Positions 59,036-64,000 of a stretch of DNA of 64,000 nt are shown in pieces. Within the stretch, counting starts at the first letter, position 1. Each line of letters starts with the position of its first letter. Source of the DNA: Prototheca cutis (lineage: Eukaryota > Chlorophyta > Trebouxiophyceae > Chlorellales > Chlorellaceae); NCBI GenBank assembly GCA_002897115.2, contig BCIH01000001.1, forward strand, positions 2,365,657-2,429,656. The letters are read 5' to 3'. Made by a program: the position numbers and the translations under genes. The notes beneath the pieces are model-generated. The model was given only the letters and a program-made list of their open reading frames with translations, was not told the DNA's origin and did not search any database.

Positions 59036-62000
59036 CTAGCGTGGGGATGTGGGCTGCGACGCGGCGCCCTGGGACGACCGTCGCCGCGAACTGCTTGACG
59101 GGGTGCGGCTGTATGTCGGCAGGACGATGGATTCTCCGTGCCAGGCCTCTGCTGCCGGGTGTTCCAGCTCACCGACGGCTGCATCTTCCTCTTCGGCGGC
59201 GGCCGCTTCTTGAGGGGGCGCGATATCTGGCTCCTCCATCACCACCTCGGGCCCTTCCTGTTCGGGGACCGTCTCGTCCATTCGCTGGCGCTTGGTGGGT
59301 CCACCGTCCTCGAGCGGCACATGGCCCGTAGTCACGCCAGGCACCGGCGGCGGTGCTGCAGCAGGCACCAGTCCCGCCGGCTGGCCCAGCCGCTGCGCGG
59401 CCCTGCCCCGCAGCCTGGGCACAGGGATGGCCAGGCCAGGGATCGCTTGCATGAGCTCCGGTCTGCTTATATGGGTGCAGAGTGTTTGTTGGACACCAGG
59501 GACAGATTGTCGGGCGGGATGAACAACAGGATCATGCCTGACCAAGTCCGCGACCCTTCTCCTTTGCTATACAGTTATATGCCCAAGCAATTCGGTCATG
59601 ATGCCGACAAGCACTGCTGCATGCCAAACAACCATAGTCTCACCCCCCTCCAACACACATACAAACATGCACACCTTGCGGCAGCTTCAGGAACGCCCCC
59701 GTCCATTGACGTGGGCCCCAGGCCGGGCAGGGCCACAGGGCCGCCGCGGCCCATGGCCTGGCGTGACCCCGGCCGGCCCCCAATCTCCGGGCCACGGGAC
59801 AGCTGCCCCGTTGGACCTACAGTCGGTGCTGCTGACCGTGGGGCTGGCCGAGGCTCAAACCCACCCATGGCCGCTGCCTGTGCCTCCTGCTGCACCTCAA
59901 AGAATGGATCCCCCGGCCGCCGCCTGTGGAGAGTGTGAGGGGGGTTGAGGTTGGTCAATCCAAAGTTGCCATGGGAAACAATGAGCCTGACTGCGGTTGG
60001 GTGTAGGCTCAAAATCAAAGGGGAAAGTGCTCCCGTTTTCATCTTCCCAATGATTCCTACATCACCAACGCTGCATCACGGACCCAGCCTCCCATGCACC
60101 TGCACCAGAATTTTGTGGCACCGTCGACGCCGCCCGTCGCCAGAAGGTGCCCCGCCGGGTGCCACTGCATGGTCCAGATGGGCCCCGCATGGGCAGCCGC
60201 CACCTCTCCCTGCACAAGCATGAGGGCACATTGTTTTGTGTTGCTTTCCGAAGCAGGGCCGGGGGGGGGCCTCAGAAGGGATTGATTGATGGGGCCGTGG
60301 AGGGGCCACGTCCTCTGGGTCCCTGCTCACCCAGCATTGCTCGCTCAGCACAACCATTAAAAAACCCCACAGAATTCCCACCTGCGGCTGGTCGGGGCGA
60401 TCGGCGAGCCAGAACAGCAGTGTGCCCTCGTTTGACCCCGCGCAGAACAGGCCCTCGTGCACGGGGTGCCAGGCCGCCGAGATGACGTCCTTTCCCGGCC
60501 CCCGGAACGAAGCCAGTTCGCGCCGCATGCGCGGCTCCCACAGCCGGCAGCTCGCGTCGCGGCTGGCGCTGAGCAGCCACTGGCCATTGGGTGCCCACGC
60601 CGCCTGCATCACCGTTGCCCGGTGCCCATGCAGCGTCGCGATGCACTTGCCAGACCGTGCACACCACAGTTTCACGAGCCCGTCCTTGCTCCCTGTGTCA
60701 TGATGAATGTGTCAAAGGGGGTTATTGGTTTGAGTCACAGTGCACCATCAATTGAATGACTGGAACGTGGGGAGGTTTGGACATACCCCCCCCCCCCCCC
60801 CCCCCCCCACACACACACACCACACACAAACAATAAACACCCGAGGCGAGCAGGGCTTCACGGGGGTTCCAGTCGACCGTGCGGACGTCACCGCCGTGCC
60901 CTGATAACGCTTGTTCGCGCGTCAACCGCGCAAAGTCCCAGACACGGACGGTTCCGTCGTCCGAGGCGGTGGCAAATTTCAAGTCTGAGGGCGCAAAGGA
61001 CAGCGCCCGCACGGCCTCCTCGTGCAGCCGCCCGCTCTTGACCAGTTCCAGGTTTGGCCGCCAGTACCGCACGGTGCCAGTGTCGTCGCCTGACACCAGG
61101 AAGCCGCCGCTGCGGGTGTGCGTCATGGCCCGCACGGCGCAGTCGTGGGCCTGCAGGATGGACTCAAAGCCAAAGCTGACGCCGTCCCACATGGTAAACT
61201 CGCCAGCCTGCGTGCCACACAGGCAGCGCCGGCCTTGAGGCGTCCAGCACACCACATTCACGCTGCTCCGCGTCTGTAGTGGATGAGAACAGAATTGTGT
61301 GTGTGTGTGTGTGTGTGTGTGTTTTTGAGGTTTATGGCTCAATAGTGCATGGTTATGCAACTGCATCATTCTCCATATGCACATGCGCCCACATGCATGC
61401 CAAAAGACACCTGGCAGGCGATGGGGTCGTCAACCTCTCACCAGCCACAATGGTAGCTCCACGAAATAAGTACACACGCCCATCAAGGGCCAGCACCCTC
61501 CCCGCACCCTCCAAACTACACAGAAAAACATACTCTGCTGTCGGCTTGGGTGGCAAAAGTTGTGGCAACGCCGCTGGCGGGCTGGTGGGGCAAGGCGACC
61601 GGAGGAAGCATGCCCAGCGCGGCGGGGCCGGCCACGCCCATCTCTGGCCATTGGGAGGGGTTCAGGCCTCGGCTCGGCCGCTCCTGCAGGTTCAAGTGTG
61701 GGGCATCAGAGCTGGGAATGGCCCCCGGCGGCATTTCGCAGTCTGGCTACTGCATCTTGTGAGGATTGGGCCGACAACCACCTACTGCACCGGGCCTGAT
61801 GCAGGGGTAACGCCCACACCACACGCACACATATAAGGATAAACAATGTCAGTATGTAAACACATGCATACCCCCTCAGGCACCCATTCCCACCTCAAAC
61901 CAGGTGACGTAAGGCCCCACAATGTCCACGGTTCGGCGGGGCACGGCAGGCTGCTTTGTCTTCACCCCGTCGGTGCTGTCCTGCCCTACCAGGACCTCCG

Positions 62001-62046
62001 GCCGGAGCGCGAGCTGGCGCGTATAGTAGCTGGTGTACAGGGACAT
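59036..62046 (-). CDS. FY: polyadenylation factor FY/WDR33 (Pfs2-like)
   Basis: WD40 subunit of the cleavage and polyadenylation factor that reads the poly(A) signal with CPSF30. Exons 62046-61894, 61683-61534, 61273-60841, 60692-60382, 60209-60100, 59923-59675 and 59462-59036 join in phase to 610 aa. The N-terminal part contains R-R-T-V-D and a segment ending M-L-P-P-V-A. Seven WD repeats start at [14 protein letters not shown] and include [54 protein letters not shown] and a last repeat ending T-K-F-W-C-R. The C-terminal tail is Pro/Gly/Arg-rich, then acidic, with K-R-Q-R. It lacks the PPLP motifs of Arabidopsis FY as far as I can see. Confidence 0.95.
60786..60808. repeat. poly(C) 23 nt (poly(G) in FY sense)
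   Basis: C23 with an adjacent (CA)n on the plus strand. In the FY sense strand intron 3 reads GTGTTTATTGTTTGTGTGTGG, more GT repeats, then G23. Confidence 0.95.
61297..61322 (+). repeat. (TG)n microsatellite
   Basis: About 13 TG units, i.e. (CA)n in the sense of FY, near the acceptor of FY intron 2. Confidence 0.85.
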
Positions 62047-62599
62047 GGCGACTGTCCACCTTCAGACGGCCAGGATCGCCAGATTGAGCGTCATGGATCC
62101 AATCGCGGATCAGGCACCCCATGCCGAAGCAGGGCGCTGGGCAATCCGATCCCCCTTTTGTCGAGACATCCTGTCATCCATTCTAACAAAGGTATGATGT
62201 GCGCGAATCGCCGGTCTGTGCTTCATTGTCCTGGCACGCTTCTGAGACTGGGTGCCCTCGCATTCCGAGAGTGGGCTTCCTTCTCTACAGCGCAGGGCAA
62301 AAATGATGAAACCTTCTCGAGACTGATCGACTCCCACCTGCACAGCAAGGGCATACTTACCAAACAGAATGCCTGTTTGACCACATTCCCTGGCCACGTC
62401 GCTCAGAGGATGGGTTGGGTTCCTTCTTGATAGCAGGGCAGGTCGTGCAAGGAGGTGTTAGAAGGTCCCGGAAATTGACCTTGGCACGGGCCTGGGTCTC
62501 CCGAGGGGGGTCGGCCAGTGGGAGCCCGGTACAACATACGGGGATTCCCTGCCAACCTATCTACTTCATGCACCCATTACAATAACGGGTGCAAAGCGA
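62047..62599. promoter_or_regulatory. upstream region of FY
   Basis: About 0.55 kb between the FY start (62046, minus) and the decayed duplicate at 62600. It presumably contains the FY promoter; no named motif is seen. Confidence 0.4.
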
Positions 62600-62716
62600 A
62601 TGGCCCGCAACTTTTGGGGTAGCGGGCGGGAGGTGCACCAAAACGCCATGACGACCGTCAAGGCGTCAGTGCGTGCGACCTGGCAGCGCAGGTTCCATGG
62701 TCTTCTGGACGAATAG
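62600..62716 (+). pseudogene. truncated duplicate of the 5' end of the next gene
   Basis: An ATG ORF of 38 codons ending in TAG. It aligns without gaps to the start of the gene at 62887: both read N/D-F-W-G-x-G-R-E, then A/V-K-A-S-V-x-A-T-W-x-R, then F-H-G-x-L-x-E/Q. Upstream flanks are also alike (CCACCCATTGTTACAG versus CACCCATTACAATAAC). The duplication distance is about 287 bp. The copy stops where the intact gene continues, so I read it as a decayed tandem or dispersed copy. Confidence 0.6.
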
Positions 62717-62886
62717 GAGAACCAAGTCGACATCAGCTCGTGAGTTCCCGTTCTGGAAGGCGGTGCTTTCCCGTGCGCGTTGGCATTCTAACGGCCCCCC
62801 AACTGAAGGTGTCGAAGGTGGGAGACTTCACGCCGGCCTGCCCAATCCATCCACCCATTGTTACAGCAGGCGGGATTGCGAGGTCG

Positions 62887-64000
62887 ATGGACCGCGACTT
62901 TTGGGGCCGCGGGCGGGAGGCGCTCAAGGGCGTCTTTACGGCCGCCAAGGCGTCGGTGCTGGCGACCTGGAAGCGCCCGTTCCATGGACCTCTGGAGCAG
63001 TACGTCCAAAAGATGCATCCCGTGAAGCAGCATGCCTCGTTCTTTGCCGCACTCGTGTTGCTCGAGGAGGACGAGGCGGGCAGTGCGGATTTTGCACCGC
63101 GGTTCATCTGTCCCGGGTTCTTTTCCGAGGCCTTCCTTTACATGGTCAGCTACTCCCCTAGGAGGTTGAAAACAAGCAACCCCGAAACGACGTTCTTCCG
63201 TGACCGTTTCCAGAGGTCCTGGCCCACGTTCCAGCAGGCGACTGCGTACGAGCGGCGACAGTTCTACCACGCACCCAATCAGGTGACTGACTGAGCACTG
63301 GTTGCATGAGTTGGTTGCGTCGCCGGCTGAATGCAGGATTGTCTATGATGGGTTGGCACGCAATGGCCCAGACCACGTGGTGGACGAGCCGGGTGCTCCT
63401 TGACGTGCAGGATGCTGCGTACTGGGGGGAAACACAGTGCGCGGNGGTGGAGGCCAACGTTCGCAAGCACTTTGGNGAGCACNTNCGGGGCACCATGAAC
63501 CTGATCCTCAACGTCAAGGACCGCCNGAAGGAGCTGGATGCGCGGGCGCGNAGGGAGGGCTGGGATCGCGAGAGGCGCAACGAGACGTGCGATCAGGAGG
63601 TCAACGGGCCCGCGAGGCGCATCAAGGAGGCGCTCGGGCGCCTGGAGGCGACCGTGGAGGGAATGGACGCCACGCAGCAGGCAAAATACGACCGGCTGCT
63701 GCAGCTCTTGCGCAACGCCTACCCCCCGGGTTACCGCTTCGAAAAGGACACCTTTTACTACGACTCCAAGGTCAACCCGAGGGAGCACGTTCGAGCGATG
63801 ATCGCGATGTCCCGCTTCCGCGTCGAGGAGGGAGTGCGCACGTTCCGCGCAATCCCCATGCACATTTCGCATGTGCCTGGGGCGGTGCAGATGGACAACT
63901 ACATCGTTGCGAAGCAGTTCCTGAAGGACCAAAAGCTGGCCAACTTCTCGGCCAACTTGGCGTTCATCTGGGGAACACTGCTGATGCCAGGTCGCCGTGA
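62887..64000 (+). CDS. unidentified gene, possibly repeat-derived, truncated by window end
   Basis: Exons 62887-63282 and 63372 onward join in phase across a GT-AG intron (N-Q then T-T-W-W-T-S-R); the frame is open to the end of the window. An in-frame start further up (62740) is possible. Visible features are an aromatic-rich first part (F-W-G-R-G-R-E, F-F-A-A-L-V-L-L-E-E-D-E), a charged helical middle (K-E-L-D-A-R-A-R-R-E-G-W) and a conserved-looking block A-I-P-M-H-I-S-H-V-P-G-A-V-Q-M-D-N. I do not recognise the family. Six isolated ambiguous bases in 107 bp (63445-63551) and the decayed copy upstream suggest several similar copies in the genome, so a transposon-derived gene is possible but unproven. 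Confidence 0.5.

Noticed and set aside
63437..64000. 187-codon plus-strand ORF at the window end
   Set aside because: It is in a different frame from the one that joins to the upstream exon and keeps structured sequence. It is Gly/Arg/Pro low complexity and starts without a plausible ATG.
1..64000. A bacterial or viral defence or biosynthetic cluster
   Set aside because: All recognisable genes are eukaryotic, intron-bearing and mostly housekeeping. Neighbours share no pathway and alternate strands.

Overview
This window is a piece of a eukaryotic nuclear genome, most likely from a chlorophyte green alga (a Chlorella/Auxenochlorella-type trebouxiophyte is my guess; species not determined). 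The reasons are densely packed multi-exon genes with short GT-AG introns (about 60-330 bp), a plant-type DEX1 homologue, a plastid-type enoyl-ACP reductase with a transit peptide, a gametolysin-like (M11-type) surface protease, a plant-type dsRBD-containing CTD phosphatase, a DCD-domain protein, an amino acid permease of the plant AAP type, and a nuclear tRNA-Lys. Coding exons are GC-rich. Introns are peppered with long homopolymeric G or C runs, (GT)n/(CA)n and A/T-rich patches.

Layout: (1) 33-5947, two minus-strand DOMON-domain secreted or membrane proteins, the first ending in a cytochrome b561 core. (2) 6836-10228, a divergent pair: a small membrane J-domain protein (-) and the telomerase/Cajal-body WD40 protein TCAB1/WRAP53 (+). 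(3) 10229-12423, a poorly resolved stretch with one weak candidate gene. (4) 12424-18718, a convergent pair: DEX1 (+) and plastid FabI (-). (5) 19221-23946, a convergent pair: TMEM120 (+) and mitochondrial pyruvate dehydrogenase E2 (-). (6) 24402-30434, a convergent pair: zuotin/DNAJC2 (+) and a PLD-superfamily phosphatidylglycerophosphate synthase (-). (7) 30911-35.8 kb, a convergent pair: GOT1 (+) and a CPL1/2-like RNA polymerase II CTD phosphatase (-). (8) 37326-47954, PEP carboxykinase (+), an M11-like metalloprotease (-, crossed by a 100-N assembly gap) and a DCD-domain protein (-). (9) 49301-58175, an amino acid permease and exportin-7, both (+), followed by tRNA-Lys(CUU). (10) 59036-62046, the polyadenylation factor FY/WDR33 (-). 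(11) 62600-64000, an unidentified gene running off the window, preceded by a decayed duplicate of its 5' end and carrying clustered ambiguous bases typical of a collapsed repeat family.

Most genes are single-copy housekeeping loci in convergent and divergent pairs; I see no metabolic cluster or operon-like system. For TCAB1, DEX1, FabI, TMEM120, E2, zuotin, PGS1, GOT1, PEPCK, AAP, exportin-7, FY and the DCD protein I could join exons so that splice phases and total length are consistent; these models were made by eye. The most unusual signal is not a gene but an intron architecture. Almost every long G run lies just downstream of a 5' splice site in the sense strand, and almost every long C run lies just upstream of a 3' splice site, on both strands of the window. 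In one 95-bp intron 76 bases are a single G run.
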